NCBI RefSeq assembly: GCF_002272015.1
Contig: NZ_NPBY01000046.1
Span: forward strand, 1 to 64,000
Origin: Paenibacillus campinasensis
GTDB taxonomy: Bacteria; Bacillota; Bacilli; Paenibacillales; Paenibacillaceae
DNA length: 64,000 nt
Direction of reading: 5' to 3'
Shown: in pieces, positions 7,658-16,444 of the stretch
Layout of the letters: every line of letters starts with the position of its first letter
How positions within the stretch are numbered: the stretch's first letter is position 1
The notes under the pieces: model-generated
Told to the model about the DNA's origin: nothing
The model's input: only the letters and a program-made list of their open reading frames with translations
Databases searched by the model: none
Translations under genes and position numbers: made by a program

Positions 7658-7796
7658 CCTCGTGAACAGCTCTCATGCAAGATGCACATAGACCCAGGGG
7701 AAGAGCCGCTTGATCTGGCTGCTGTATAGCCGGACGGCGGTGCTTCCCGCCGGGTCACGTCCTGTCATGATGAATACAGGCTAAGGTGGAATGAAT

Positions 7797-8690
7797 ATGG
7801 GAATGAAGCTTAGCGGTTATCGCAGAAAGGAACGGGTGTGGCTGTACTTATTCGTCGCCCCGCCTGTTCTCGGTTTTCTATTGTTCGGTCTGGTGCCGAT
7901 CTTGTTCTCAATCTATATCAGCTTTCATAAATGGGATATGCTGTCTGATCCACAGTGGGTGGGGTTCGCGAACTTCAAGGAGCTTCTTGGCGATGAAAAA
8001 GTGTACAAATCCATGTACAACACCATTTACCTGATGATCGGCATTCCGATCGGCATGGTCTTGTCGCTGCTGCTGGCCATCTTGATGAACCGCAAATTTG
8101 CAGGCATCTCGTTCATGCGCACCATCTACTATTTGCCGGTCATCTCGCCCATTATTGCCGTATCCCTGCTGTGGCAGTGGATTCTGAATCAGGATTACGG
8201 CCTGCTGAACAACTTCTTATGGGAAACGTTCGGCATTACGGGTCCGAACTGGCTGGGCAAGCCGGAGTGGGTGAAGCCTTCGCTTATTCTAATCGGGCTG
8301 TGGGGCGGTATCGGAGGCAACATGGTGCTGTATCTTGCAGGTCTCCAATCGATCTCGTCGACGTACTATGAAGCTGCGGAAATCGATGGCGCCGGAGCCT
8401 GGCACAAGCTGACGCGGATTACGATCCCGCTGCTGACGCCGATTCATTTTTTTGTAATTGTGATGGGGATCATCGGAGCGTTCCAGTCGTTCAGCCAAAT
8501 TTACGTATTGGCGGTGGACGGCGGACCGGAGTACAGCGGCGCGACCGTTGTGTATTACATTTTCCAGCACGCCTTTAAATACTTCAACATGGGCTATGCC
8601 AGCTCGGTGGCCTGGGTGCTCGGCCTGCTGATCTTTGTCGTGACACTGATTCAATTCAAGCTTTCGAACCGATGGGTTTACCAGGACTAG
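7797..8690 (+). CDS. Sugar ABC importer permease (MalF/LacF type)
   Basis: Inner-membrane permease with about six segments. It starts with a basic stretch (YRRKERVWLYLFVAPPVLGFLLF) and carries the EAA loop EAAEIDGAGAWHKLTRITIPLL that docks on the ATPase. The start is taken at 7797 because AAGGTGG (7783-7789) is 7 nt from it and only 1 nt from the in-frame ATG at 7791. A gap of about 180 nt with hairpins separates it from the receptor gene; the second permease begins 12 nt after its stop. Confidence 0.9.
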   Translation: MGMKLSGYRRKERVWLYLFVAPPVLGFLLFGLVPILFSIYISFHKWDMLSDPQWVGFANFKELLGDEKVYKSMYNTIYLMIGIPIGMVLSLLLAILMNRKFAGISFMRTIYYLPVISPIIAVSLLWQWILNQDYGLLNNFLWETFGITGPNWLGKPEWVKPSLILIGLWGGIGGNMVLYLAGLQSISSTYYEAAEIDGAGAWHKLTRITIPLLTPIHFFVIVMGIIGAFQSFSQIYVLAVDGGPEYSGATVVYYIFQHAFKYFNMGYASSVAWVLGLLIFVVTLIQFKLSNRWVYQD

Positions 8691-8702
8691 GGGGGTGATC
8701 TT

Positions 8703-9539
8703 GTGAAACGGGAACAATGGAAGGACCTCTGGTCGCTGCTGCTGCTTTTGTTCGGTTCAATTTTTATGATTGCGCCGTTTATTTGGACCATCTCGACTTC
8801 ATTGAAGGATCGGCGAAATGTATTTGAAATTCCTCCGCAGTGGATTCCTGATCCGATCACGTTCAGCAATTATGAGCGCGTCTGGTTGGAATCGCCGCTG
8901 CTATACGGCTTCATGAACAGTCTGATCATCGTTGTCATTGTCCTGACCGTCGGCATGCTCGTCTCGGCCATGGCTGCCTATGCGTTCGGAAAATTCGAAT
9001 TTCCTTACAAAGGCGTGCTGTTTCTAGGGCTGCTCGGAACGATGATGATTCCGTATTCGGTAGTCATGATTCCGCAATATATCGGCTTCTCCAGGCTCGA
9101 TTGGGTGGATACGCTGCTGCCGCTGATCGTGCCGGGGCTGTTCGGCAATATTGTTGTCATCTTCTTCATCCGGCAGTATTTACAGAGCGCGCTGCCTACG
9201 GAATTGATCGAGGCGGCCAAGATCGACGGCTGCAGCTTCCCGGGCATCTTCTTCAAAATCGCGCTGCCGACGATGAAGCCGGCGCTTGCCGCTCAGGCAG
9301 CCCTCGGATTTATGGGCATCTGGAACGATTTTCTCGGTCCGCTCATCTACTTGCATACGCCGGAGAAGCAGACGATACAGGTATTGATCGCCTCCATGCA
9401 GGCGATGTACATCGGCCAGTCGGATTATCCGATGATTATGGCAGCGGCCGTCATCGCGATGCTGCCGGTGATCGTGGTGTTCTTCTTCTGCCAAAGATAC
9501 TTTATTGAATCGATGGCGATCAGCGGAATCAAGGGGTGA
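8703..9539 (+). CDS. Sugar ABC importer permease (MalG/LacG type)
   Basis: Second permease subunit of the importer, 278 residues with about six membrane segments. The conserved loop reads EAAKIDGCSFPGIFFKIALP, the expected ATPase-contact motif, and the protein ends in the usual AISGIKG. The start codon is GTG with GGGGGTGAT upstream. Its TGA overlaps the GTG of the next gene by 4 nt, so the GH43 lipoprotein is translationally coupled to the importer. Confidence 0.9.
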   Translation: MKREQWKDLWSLLLLLFGSIFMIAPFIWTISTSLKDRRNVFEIPPQWIPDPITFSNYERVWLESPLLYGFMNSLIIVVIVLTVGMLVSAMAAYAFGKFEFPYKGVLFLGLLGTMMIPYSVVMIPQYIGFSRLDWVDTLLPLIVPGLFGNIVVIFFIRQYLQSALPTELIEAAKIDGCSFPGIFFKIALPTMKPALAAQAALGFMGIWNDFLGPLIYLHTPEKQTIQVLIASMQAMYIGQSDYPMIMAAAVIAMLPVIVVFFFCQRYFIESMAISGIKG

Positions 9540-12019
9540 AGCGGATGCAGATCAGCAAGGCGAGACGGAGGCCGTTTATGCGCAGTCTCGGAACTTTGGG
9601 ATTAGCAGCAGCGCTCGCATTGTCAGGATGTGATTCAAGCGCGAAACCGGAGGCGGTGAATATGGACAATTATCGTGAAATGTATGCCAATCCTTTTCCA
9701 TCCTTAGAGGAAGAATGGGAGGATTATGGCAACGGCGACCCGTATGTGCTGCGGCATGACGGCCGCTACTATCTGTATGTCAGCACGAAGGATCACCGGA
9801 CTGGCATCAAGGCGTGGGTGTCCGATAATCTGATCGACTGGACTTATGCCGGGATGGTAACGGAGGATCCGGTGTCCACCGGGGCCTATGCGCCGGAGGT
9901 CAACTATTGGAATGGATGGTTCTATCTGTACACCTCCCCAGCCGGGCAGGGACATTATGTATTTCGGAGCGAATCGCCGACGGGACCGTTTGAGCGAATC
10001 ACGGACAATGTCGGTATGAGCATTGACGGCTCGGTCTTCATTGACGATGACGGCAGCTGGTTGTTCACGCATGCTGGATCCTCCGGTATTGTCGGTGTAC
10101 CGATGAATGGCCCGGCAGATTTTGGCGTCGGTGTTACACTTCCTGGGGTCTATCTGGGCCACTGGACGGAAGGCTCGATGATCATCAAGCGCGGCGGCAC
10201 ATATTTCTTAACCTATACGGGCAATCATGTGTTCAGCAAAGGCTATCGCATTCACTACGCGATCGCCCATGATTCGCCGCTCGGACCCTACACAGCCCCG
10301 TCCAACAACCCGCTCGTGATCAGCACGACGGACGATTTCTACGGACTCGGACACAGCTCTACTGTGATGGGGCCGGATCTGGACTCTTATTATCTTGTGT
10401 ACCATAACTTGATCGGAAGATCTCAGGAAGGCCCGCCGGTGCGCCGCATGAACATAGATAGGCTCGTATTCAATGGCGACAAGATGGAGGTTCTTGGCCC
10501 AACCAACTATGCACATCCTGTACCAAAGGGGCCTGACTTTGCCGGCAGGCTGAATGAGGGCGCTCCCGATTCGAGCGTGTGGGAACAGGTGGCGTCAAGC
10601 GACAAAACGATGATCGTAAGCAAGGTGAGCACGGAGCAGATCTACACAGCGGAATATAATCTGACGCCATTCACGGCGCCAGTAGACATGCTATTCGCCT
10701 ATGAGGATGAGCTGCATTACGGATTCGTTGCGCTTGATCCGCAGCACAATCTTGTGTCCATAGGCCGAGTGGAGGCCGGCCATCGCAGCACGCTGGCTAC
10801 GTCAGAGCTTCCCGAGGACATGGACTGGACGAAGCTGCATACGATTCGCGTGGAACGAGGAGAAGAACAGCTGCGGATCTATGTGGACGGGCTGCTGAAG
10901 CTGGATGAATCGGCGGAGGCCTCAGGTTTTGGCCCAGGCAAAATCGGGTATCAGTACGCGCAAGGCGAGCCGGGCTTGTCCTATACGGCTTTCTCCAATG
11001 TCGCCTCCGGCAGCAGCGACTTCGAAACAGTGAAGCCTCTTCCGGGCAGCATTGAAGCGGTTCATTACTTAAGCGGAGAGAACAGAGGGTTCTCGGTCCG
11101 TGAACCATCAGCGACCAGCCAGTGGCGCCGTTCGGATGGCACAACGATTACCCTTGCGGAGGATGGCAGCTATGCAGCCACGCTGTCGCATAAAGGCGAC
11201 TGGCTGCGATATGCCGTGAATGTGTCAGAGACCGGCAAGTATGCGCTGGATCTGACAGTTAGGGCAGCGGAGCAGCCTTCATCCATCCAGGTGCAGGTTG
11301 ATGACCGGAAAGCCGGAACCTATACGGTGGACAGCCGTCATTTCTCTGAGGGCGAATCCTGGGCGAAGATCCGGGCCGGAACACTGGAGCTGGAACAAGG
11401 CTTGCACACCATTACAGTGCAGCTGAATAGCGGCCAGCTGGAGTGGAAGACGATGGATGTTGAGCGCATCGATGATCAACCGTTCAAGCATGAACGGCTG
11501 CTGGAGCAAGCTGGCGCAGAGGATGTCCATGGCACATGGCTTGAGACAGGTGACGGCTATATCGGCGCCCAGGATGGCGATGTGAAAATGTACGGAGGAA
11601 GCCATCTGTGGACTGATTATCGCATCCGGACCACGGTGACGCTGGGTGATGATCCTGCCGGGCAGGCAGGGGTTCTGTTCCGGGTGAGCCATGAATCGGA
11701 GTTCCGGGATCAGGTCAGCGATTCCCTAATGGGATACTTCCTAGCCGTGAGCGCAACGAAGCTGGAGCTGTACAAACATCAGTACGATTCCGAGCTGCTG
11801 CACAGCGTCAAGACTTCCTTTCCTGCCGGAGAGCCTGTCCGCTTGCAGATTGAGGCTATCGGGGATTCAATCCGGGTCTATGTCCAAGATGAAACGGAGC
11901 CGGTGATGACCTTCCGGGATGCCGCAGCATTCTTGCAAGGACGGGTTGGCATCCGTTCGGTTCATGCCGAGCAGATCAAGCTTGGAGATATCGATGTGGA
12001 GTCCGTAAAAACGAAGTAA
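9536..12019 (+). CDS. Lipoprotein GH43 glycosidase with CBM6-like and laminin-G-like domains
   Basis: Cell-surface glycoside hydrolase of 827 residues. The N-terminal lipobox LSGC (Cys32) is followed by a five-bladed GH43 propeller (about 60-320). The expected triad is visible: Asp68 in GNGDPYV (base), Asp164 in SIDGSVF (pKa modulator) and Glu202 in WTEGSM (acid). After it come a concanavalin-like domain (about 345-490), a CBM6-like domain with GDWLRYAVNVSETGKYALDL (about 500-650) and a second concanavalin-like domain (650-820). GH43 members act on arabinosides or xylosides. Co-transcription with the importer suggests it releases the sugars that are taken up. GTG start, overlapping the permease stop. 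Confidence 0.87.
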   Translation: MKRMQISKARRRPFMRSLGTLGLAAALALSGCDSSAKPEAVNMDNYREMYANPFPSLEEEWEDYGNGDPYVLRHDGRYYLYVSTKDHRTGIKAWVSDNLIDWTYAGMVTEDPVSTGAYAPEVNYWNGWFYLYTSPAGQGHYVFRSESPTGPFERITDNVGMSIDGSVFIDDDGSWLFTHAGSSGIVGVPMNGPADFGVGVTLPGVYLGHWTEGSMIIKRGGTYFLTYTGNHVFSKGYRIHYAIAHDSPLGPYTAPSNNPLVISTTDDFYGLGHSSTVMGPDLDSYYLVYHNLIGRSQEGPPVRRMNIDRLVFNGDKMEVLGPTNYAHPVPKGPDFAGRLNEGAPDSSVWEQVASSDKTMIVSKVSTEQIYTAEYNLTPFTAPVDMLFAYEDELHYGFVALDPQHNLVSIGRVEAGHRSTLATSELPEDMDWTKLHTIRVERGEEQLRIYVDGLLKLDESAEASGFGPGKIGYQYAQGEPGLSYTAFSNVASGSSDFETVKPLPGSIEAVHYLSGENRGFSVREPSATSQWRRSDGTTITLAEDGSYAATLSHKGDWLRYAVNVSETGKYALDLTVRAAEQPSSIQVQVDDRKAGTYTVDSRHFSEGESWAKIRAGTLELEQGLHTITVQLNSGQLEWKTMDVERIDDQPFKHERLLEQAGAEDVHGTWLETGDGYIGAQDGDVKMYGGSHLWTDYRIRTTVTLGDDPAGQAGVLFRVSHESEFRDQVSDSLMGYFLAVSATKLELYKHQYDSELLHSVKTSFPAGEPVRLQIEAIGDSIRVYVQDETEPVMTFRDAAAFLQGRVGIRSVHAEQIKLGDIDVESVKTK

Positions 12020-12101
12020 CTGCGCGAATGGTGAATACATGCAGAAGCGCATGCAGTACATCAATCGTTCAACAAATAAAAAAGATGGAGAGTGGAAGAC
12101 G

Positions 12102-13877
12102 ATGACTACAAATTCGCACAAATATATAAAAGATTATCCCAGACCTCAACTGGTGCGTGAGCAATGGGAGAACCTGAACGGCCAATGGGATTTCCGGTTT
12201 GATGACAGCCAGGAGGGAGAGCTCGGCAGATGGTACGAAGGACTGCAGGCAGACCGGAAAATTACGGTTCCGTTCACCTACGAGACCAAGGCCAGCGGCA
12301 TCGGCGATGAATCATTCCATCCATGCGTATGGTATGAACGGTCCGTGTCCGTCCCTGCAGAGGCGGCGGGCAAGCGGGTCATCCTTCACTTTCAGGCGGT
12401 TGATTACGAGACAACGCTATGGGTGAACGGCCGCCATATCGGAAATCATGAGGGCGGATATGCAGCCTTTTCGTTTGATATTACAGAAGCGCTCAAGCTT
12501 GGCGGGGAGAACCGGATTACGGTTCGTGCCACAGACAGCAACAGCTGTACGCAGCCGCGGGGCAAGCAGCGGTGGACGCCGAACAGCTTCGGCTGCTGGT
12601 ATGTGCAGACGACCGGGATCTGGCAGACGGTGTGGATGGAGTTCGTGCATCCGGTTCATATCAGCCGCGTGAAAATTACGCCCGAACTGGAACGCGGATC
12701 CGCAAATTTCATTTACGAATTGGGTGGCTTTGGGAGTGCGGATGTTGACGGTTTGTCGCTTCAGACAACGGTCCGCTTTGACGGCAAGCTGATCCGTTCC
12801 ATCGAGACGAATGTGGAGCGCGGAACCGTAGCCGTTGATGTGAGTGTCGTGAATGAAGCCGTGGGCGAGTGGAAGATCAGACCATGGCATCCGAACCACC
12901 CGGCTCTGTATGACGTCGAGATGATCCTGAAGAAGGATGGACAGCCGATCGACACGGTGTATTCCTATTTTGGCATGCGGAACATCCGCATTGCCGGGAA
13001 CCAGGTGATCCTGAATCATTCCCCAATCTATCAGCGGCTGCTGCTTGACCAAGGGTACTGGGAAGACACGCATCTGACACCTCCATCTGAGGAAGCGATT
13101 CTGGAGGATATCGACAAGACGCTGGCGCTCGGATTTAACGGAGTGCGCAAGCATCAGAAGCTGGAGGATCCCCGTTACTTATATTGGTGCGACCGTAAAG
13201 GGCTGCTCGTATGGTCGGAGATGCCATCGACCTTTGAATTCGGTGACGATGCCGTCGAGCGCTTCACCAAAGAGTGGATGGAGGTGGTCCGCCAGCATTA
13301 CAATCACCCTTCCATCATCACATGGGTGCCTTTCAATGAGTCGTGGGGGGTGTCGGATATTGCCACCAACCGCAAGCAGCAGCAGTTTACAGAGTCGATC
13401 TATCATCTGACGAAAGCATTTGACCAGATGCGCCCGGTTATCGTCAATGACGGGTGGGAGCATACGATCTCGGATATTATTACGCTTCATGATTATGAAG
13501 AGCTTGGCGCCGATCTGGCCGAACGCTATCAGGACAAAGAGGCGCTCTTAAGCAACGACTTTGCTCATAATAAGAATCGTTATCCTTTCGCGCAAGGATA
13601 TGGCTATCGTGGTCAGCCGGTTATCATCAGCGAATATGGCGGCATCGCCTTTACGAGCGAAGAGGGCTGGGGTTATGGCAATCAGGTGCGAACCGAAGAG
13701 GAATTCCTGAAGCGGTATGAAGGGGTGACGCAAGCGATTAAAGATTTGCCTTACGTATGCGGGTTCTGCTATACCCAAATTACCGATGTGCAGCAGGAAG
13801 TGAACGGCTTGCTGACGATTGATCGCCAGCCGAAGGTGAATATGGAAGCGATTCGCAGCATCAACCTGAAAAAATAG
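12102..13877 (+). CDS. GH2 glycosidase (beta-galactosidase/beta-glucuronidase-like), cytoplasmic
   Basis: Intracellular enzyme of 591 residues with the GH2 layout: jelly-roll sugar-binding domain (DYPRPQLVREQWENLNGQWDF), Ig-like domain, then a TIM barrel. The acid/base Glu is at about 413 (FNESWG) and the nucleophile Glu at about 511 (ISEYGG). It has no signal peptide. The start at 12102 (MTTNSHKY) matches where homology begins; an in-frame ATG at 12039 would add a basic tail without a clear ribosome site. It lies 82 nt after the GH43 gene with no terminator between, so it is probably the last gene of the importer operon and acts on imported oligosaccharide. GH2 covers galactosidases, glucuronidases, mannosidases and arabinosidases. 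Confidence 0.87.
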   Translation: MTTNSHKYIKDYPRPQLVREQWENLNGQWDFRFDDSQEGELGRWYEGLQADRKITVPFTYETKASGIGDESFHPCVWYERSVSVPAEAAGKRVILHFQAVDYETTLWVNGRHIGNHEGGYAAFSFDITEALKLGGENRITVRATDSNSCTQPRGKQRWTPNSFGCWYVQTTGIWQTVWMEFVHPVHISRVKITPELERGSANFIYELGGFGSADVDGLSLQTTVRFDGKLIRSIETNVERGTVAVDVSVVNEAVGEWKIRPWHPNHPALYDVEMILKKDGQPIDTVYSYFGMRNIRIAGNQVILNHSPIYQRLLLDQGYWEDTHLTPPSEEAILEDIDKTLALGFNGVRKHQKLEDPRYLYWCDRKGLLVWSEMPSTFEFGDDAVERFTKEWMEVVRQHYNHPSIITWVPFNESWGVSDIATNRKQQQFTESIYHLTKAFDQMRPVIVNDGWEHTISDIITLHDYEELGADLAERYQDKEALLSNDFAHNKNRYPFAQGYGYRGQPVIISEYGGIAFTSEEGWGYGNQVRTEEEFLKRYEGVTQAIKDLPYVCGFCYTQITDVQQEVNGLLTIDRQPKVNMEAIRSINLKK

Positions 13878-13937
13878 CTCAAGTCCAGCGTGTCTGCGCC
13901 GCAAAGGGCCAGATGATCAGCTGCAGCAGCGAACCGG

Positions 13938-13966
13938 GAAGCGGGGAATGATCCCCCGCTTCTTTT
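13938..13966 (+). terminator. Intrinsic terminator after the GH2 gene
   Basis: GAAGCGGGG pairs with CCCCGCTTC (9 bp, 7-nt loop) followed by TTTT. It closes the operon that starts at the importer receptor. Confidence 0.8.
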
Positions 13967-14070
13967 GTCGTTTATGATGGCGTAACCAGGTTCGCCTCCG
14001 GCTCGTATTTGTATTGGAAACACAATTATGTAAATATAAAAGTTAAAATATGCCGCAGAGGGGGAGACAC

Positions 14071-14988
14071 ATGAAGTCCATTACCGTTCAGAACATAAAG
14101 GATACTTTTCAACTGGAGGTGCTCACTGGCGCCGATCGTCTGGACCGGATCATTACCCGTCCTAGGTCGCACAGGCCGGGCCTGGAGTTTGTCGGATACT
14201 TTGATTTTTTTCCCATGGAGCGAGTGCAGGTGCTTGGACGGAAGGAAATCAACTATTTGCTGACCAGAAGCGTGGAGGAGCGCAAGCTGCATATCGGCAA
14301 TATTGTGAAATATCATCCGCCCTGCTTCATTGTTACGACAGGCCAGGAGGAGATTCACTATCTGACGCTGTTCTGTGAACAGGAAGGCATTCCGCTGCTG
14401 CGGACAGCCGAGACAACGACAGAGTTTATCGCCAAGCTGGACGGTTATTTAGTGAAGGCGCTCGCCCCGGAGATGTCGATTCACGGCGTGTGCGTGAACG
14501 TAGCGGGAATCGGAATTTTGCTTCGGGGGAAGTCCGGCATTGGCAAAAGTGAAACCGCGCATACGCTGATTCGAAAAGGGCATCGCTTCGTAGCGGACGA
14601 TATTGTTGTGCTTAAAAAGCTGGGGCCGACGACGCTGCTTGGCACCCATAATCAGACGTCCCGTGAGTTCCTGGCGCTGCGAAGCGTCGGTCTGATTAAT
14701 GTGGTGCGTCAATACGGGCGCACCGCGTTCCAGGACGAGACTCGCATCGTGCTCGATATCGAGCTGTCTCCATGGCGGGAGAATGCGCTGAACAACGAGC
14801 TGGAGGTCGTGCCTCAGTTCACCGAATATTTAGGCATTCAGATACCGCATCTTGAAGTCCAGCTTCAGCCTGGGCGGGATGTAGCCGGTCTGATCGAGGC
14901 GGCCGCCAACAATTGGTACCTGAAACAGCTCGGCTACAGTGCGGCGGAAGACTTCATGAGCCGCATCCAGAATGAAATGCAGTCATAG
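14071..14988 (+). CDS. HPr kinase/phosphorylase paralogue (HprK-like)
   Basis: Homologue of HprK, which phosphorylates HPr on a Ser to trigger CcpA-dependent catabolite control. The 305-residue protein has the N-terminal HprK domain, His138 in IHGVCV, a P-loop GKSGIGKS (153-160) and the ADD pair after it. It also has the C-terminal PGRDVAGLIEAAA block. Changes from typical HprK: the P-loop has Lys where Asp is usual, and the signature normally EIRGLG reads ALRSVG, so the conserved Glu is Ala202. Kinase or phosphorylase activity may therefore be altered. The start at 14071 is set by GGGGGAG; the in-frame ATG at 14050 has none. It lies outside the usual hprK-lgt context, so it is probably a second copy, not the housekeeping enzyme. 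Confidence 0.85.
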   Translation: MKSITVQNIKDTFQLEVLTGADRLDRIITRPRSHRPGLEFVGYFDFFPMERVQVLGRKEINYLLTRSVEERKLHIGNIVKYHPPCFIVTTGQEEIHYLTLFCEQEGIPLLRTAETTTEFIAKLDGYLVKALAPEMSIHGVCVNVAGIGILLRGKSGIGKSETAHTLIRKGHRFVADDIVVLKKLGPTTLLGTHNQTSREFLALRSVGLINVVRQYGRTAFQDETRIVLDIELSPWRENALNNELEVVPQFTEYLGIQIPHLEVQLQPGRDVAGLIEAAANNWYLKQLGYSAAEDFMSRIQNEMQS

Positions 14989-15003
14989 GTAGCGTTATGT
15001 TTC

Positions 15004-16017
15004 TCAGCTCTTGCGCTGATAGGCCGAGGATTCCCGGATGAGCAGGGTGGAGTCGATCCTGAATACTCGCTGGTGAGCGAACTCATTGTGATTCATCATA
15101 TCAATCAGCTTCTCAGCCAAAATAGCACCCATCGTATATTTCGGCTGATCCACTGAGCTTAAAGTTGGCTGAATGTAGCGGCTGATCCGATTATTATCCA
15201 CCCCGACAACGGCCAGCTGATCCGGAATGCGCATGCCGTATTCGGCACAAGCCTGGTATACACCCAGCGCCATCTCGTCATTGGCCGCATAGACAGCCGT
15301 AAAAGACAGCCGCTTCTCGAACAGCCGCTTCATCGCTTCATACCCGCCTTGTTCGTTAAAGTTTCCGTTCTCGACCAGCTCCGGCCGGAACGGAATGTGA
15401 TGGCTGCGCAGCGCCTTCAGATAACCTTCCAGGCGCTCGTAGCTGTCCACTGCATCGGCATAACCGCTCAAGAACACAATATCCCGGTGGCCCTGATCAA
15501 CCAGGTGCTGCACTACTTCCTGCGAAAATTTCACATTATCCGTATAAATGCAAGGAACCTGATCATGCTTGACATATTTGCCCACGACGCCAAGGCGGTA
15601 TCCTTTATCGGCGAGCTCGATCAGCTCTTGATCCTCGACCAGCGGGGTGAGGATGATAGCGCCGTCGATTGTCCGGTCCAGCAGCAGGTTCAGATATTCC
15701 GCCTCACGTTCCTTCTGGTTTTGCGTATCACAGATAATGATTTTGTAATGCTGAGCGTAGGCGATATTCTCTATGCCCTTGATAATCTCGGCGAAATAGG
15801 AATTATTGATATCCGGAACAATGACGCCAATGGTCATCGTTCTCTGGGAACGCAAATTTTTGGCTGCGGCATTCGGGTGATAGCCCAGCTCTTCAATGGC
15901 CCGCATCACTTTATCCCGGGTGCGGGCACTGACCTTGCTGGTATGATTCAGCACACGCGAGACGGTAGCAGGGGAGACACCGGCGATCATGGCCACATCC
16001 ACGATTTTGACATCCAT
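15004..16017 (-). CDS. LacI-family transcriptional regulator, CcpA-like
   Basis: Repressor of 337 residues. It has an N-terminal LacI helix-turn-helix (VDVAMIAGVSPATVSRVLN), a hinge with a lever Leu (AAAKNLRSQRT), then a periplasmic-binding-like sensor (MTIGVIVPDINNSYFAEIIKGIE to SSVDQPKYTMGA). Length and several blocks recall CcpA (ANDEMALGV, GVDNNRISRYIQPTLSSVDQP), but whether it binds HPr-Ser-P cannot be told from sequence. It converges on the HprK paralogue with 15 nt between stops, and is divergent from the GH5 gene. Three TGAAAnCGnTTnCA-type palindromes lie in the shared upstream interval and are its probable operators. Confidence 0.88.
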   Translation of the reverse strand: MDVKIVDVAMIAGVSPATVSRVLNHTSKVSARTRDKVMRAIEELGYHPNAAAKNLRSQRTMTIGVIVPDINNSYFAEIIKGIENIAYAQHYKIIICDTQNQKEREAEYLNLLLDRTIDGAIILTPLVEDQELIELADKGYRLGVVGKYVKHDQVPCIYTDNVKFSQEVVQHLVDQGHRDIVFLSGYADAVDSYERLEGYLKALRSHHIPFRPELVENGNFNEQGGYEAMKRLFEKRLSFTAVYAANDEMALGVYQACAEYGMRIPDQLAVVGVDNNRISRYIQPTLSSVDQPKYTMGAILAEKLIDMMNHNEFAHQRVFRIDSTLLIRESSAYQRKS

Positions 16018-16040
16018 CGTTCACATCTCCAAACCCATGA

Positions 16041-16089
16041 TTGACAATTATTGTAATTCTATTATAATGTGAATTGAAAACGATTACAA
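16041..16089. promoter_or_regulatory. Divergent promoters sharing one -10 region
   Basis: Plus strand: TTGACA (16041-16046), 16 nt, TATAAT (16063-16068), reading toward GH5. Minus strand: TTGTAA (16089-16084), 17 nt, TATAAT (16066-16061), reading toward the LacI gene. The two -10 boxes overlap within ATTATAAT, so polymerase can probably use only one promoter at a time. Confidence 0.6.
16075..16088. promoter_or_regulatory. cre/LacI operator between the divergent promoters
   Basis: TGAAAACGATTACA fits the cre consensus TGWAANCGNTNWCA at every position. It overlaps the -35 of the LacI promoter and the expected start of the rightward transcript, so one bound repressor could silence both. Confidence 0.65.
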
Positions 16090-16203
16090 CAAGAGAAATA
16101 AGCAGAAGCGCAATCTTGCATAACGTCGATGTATGAATCGATGGAAGAAAGGAGGGGATCACGGGAGGATGTAAGTGTGATGATTCGCAAGGCTTCTGAT
16201 TTA

Positions 16204-16217
16204 TGAAATCGATTTCA
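16204..16217. promoter_or_regulatory. LacI/cre-type operator, left copy of a pair
   Basis: TGAAATCGATTTCA, a perfect 14-bp palindrome fully matching the cre consensus. An identical copy lies 78 bp downstream. Confidence 0.65.
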
Positions 16218-16281
16218 CATTTGGGTTAGCGTCAATTCTTTCCCAATGAGGAGAAATCCGATTTCCAACATTGCTTTGAAA

Positions 16282-16295
16282 TGAAATCGATTTCA
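16282..16295. promoter_or_regulatory. LacI/cre-type operator, right copy of a pair
   Basis: Identical to the palindrome at 16204-16217 (TGAAATCGATTTCA). It lies 149 nt upstream of the GH5 start codon, inside the leader if the promoter at 16041 is used. Confidence 0.65.
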
Positions 16296-16444
16296 TCATC
16301 GGTATACGAAAACCGTCTTTGGGGTTTTCAGGAGGGCGGGAAGCGTTGTCCTGTAACGTCCTGGTTTTCCGGGTGTTATCATTCATCAAGCAGCAGGGTC
16401 AGTCTTCAAGCGAATTCGATCTTTCATATTGGGGAGGCGTTATT

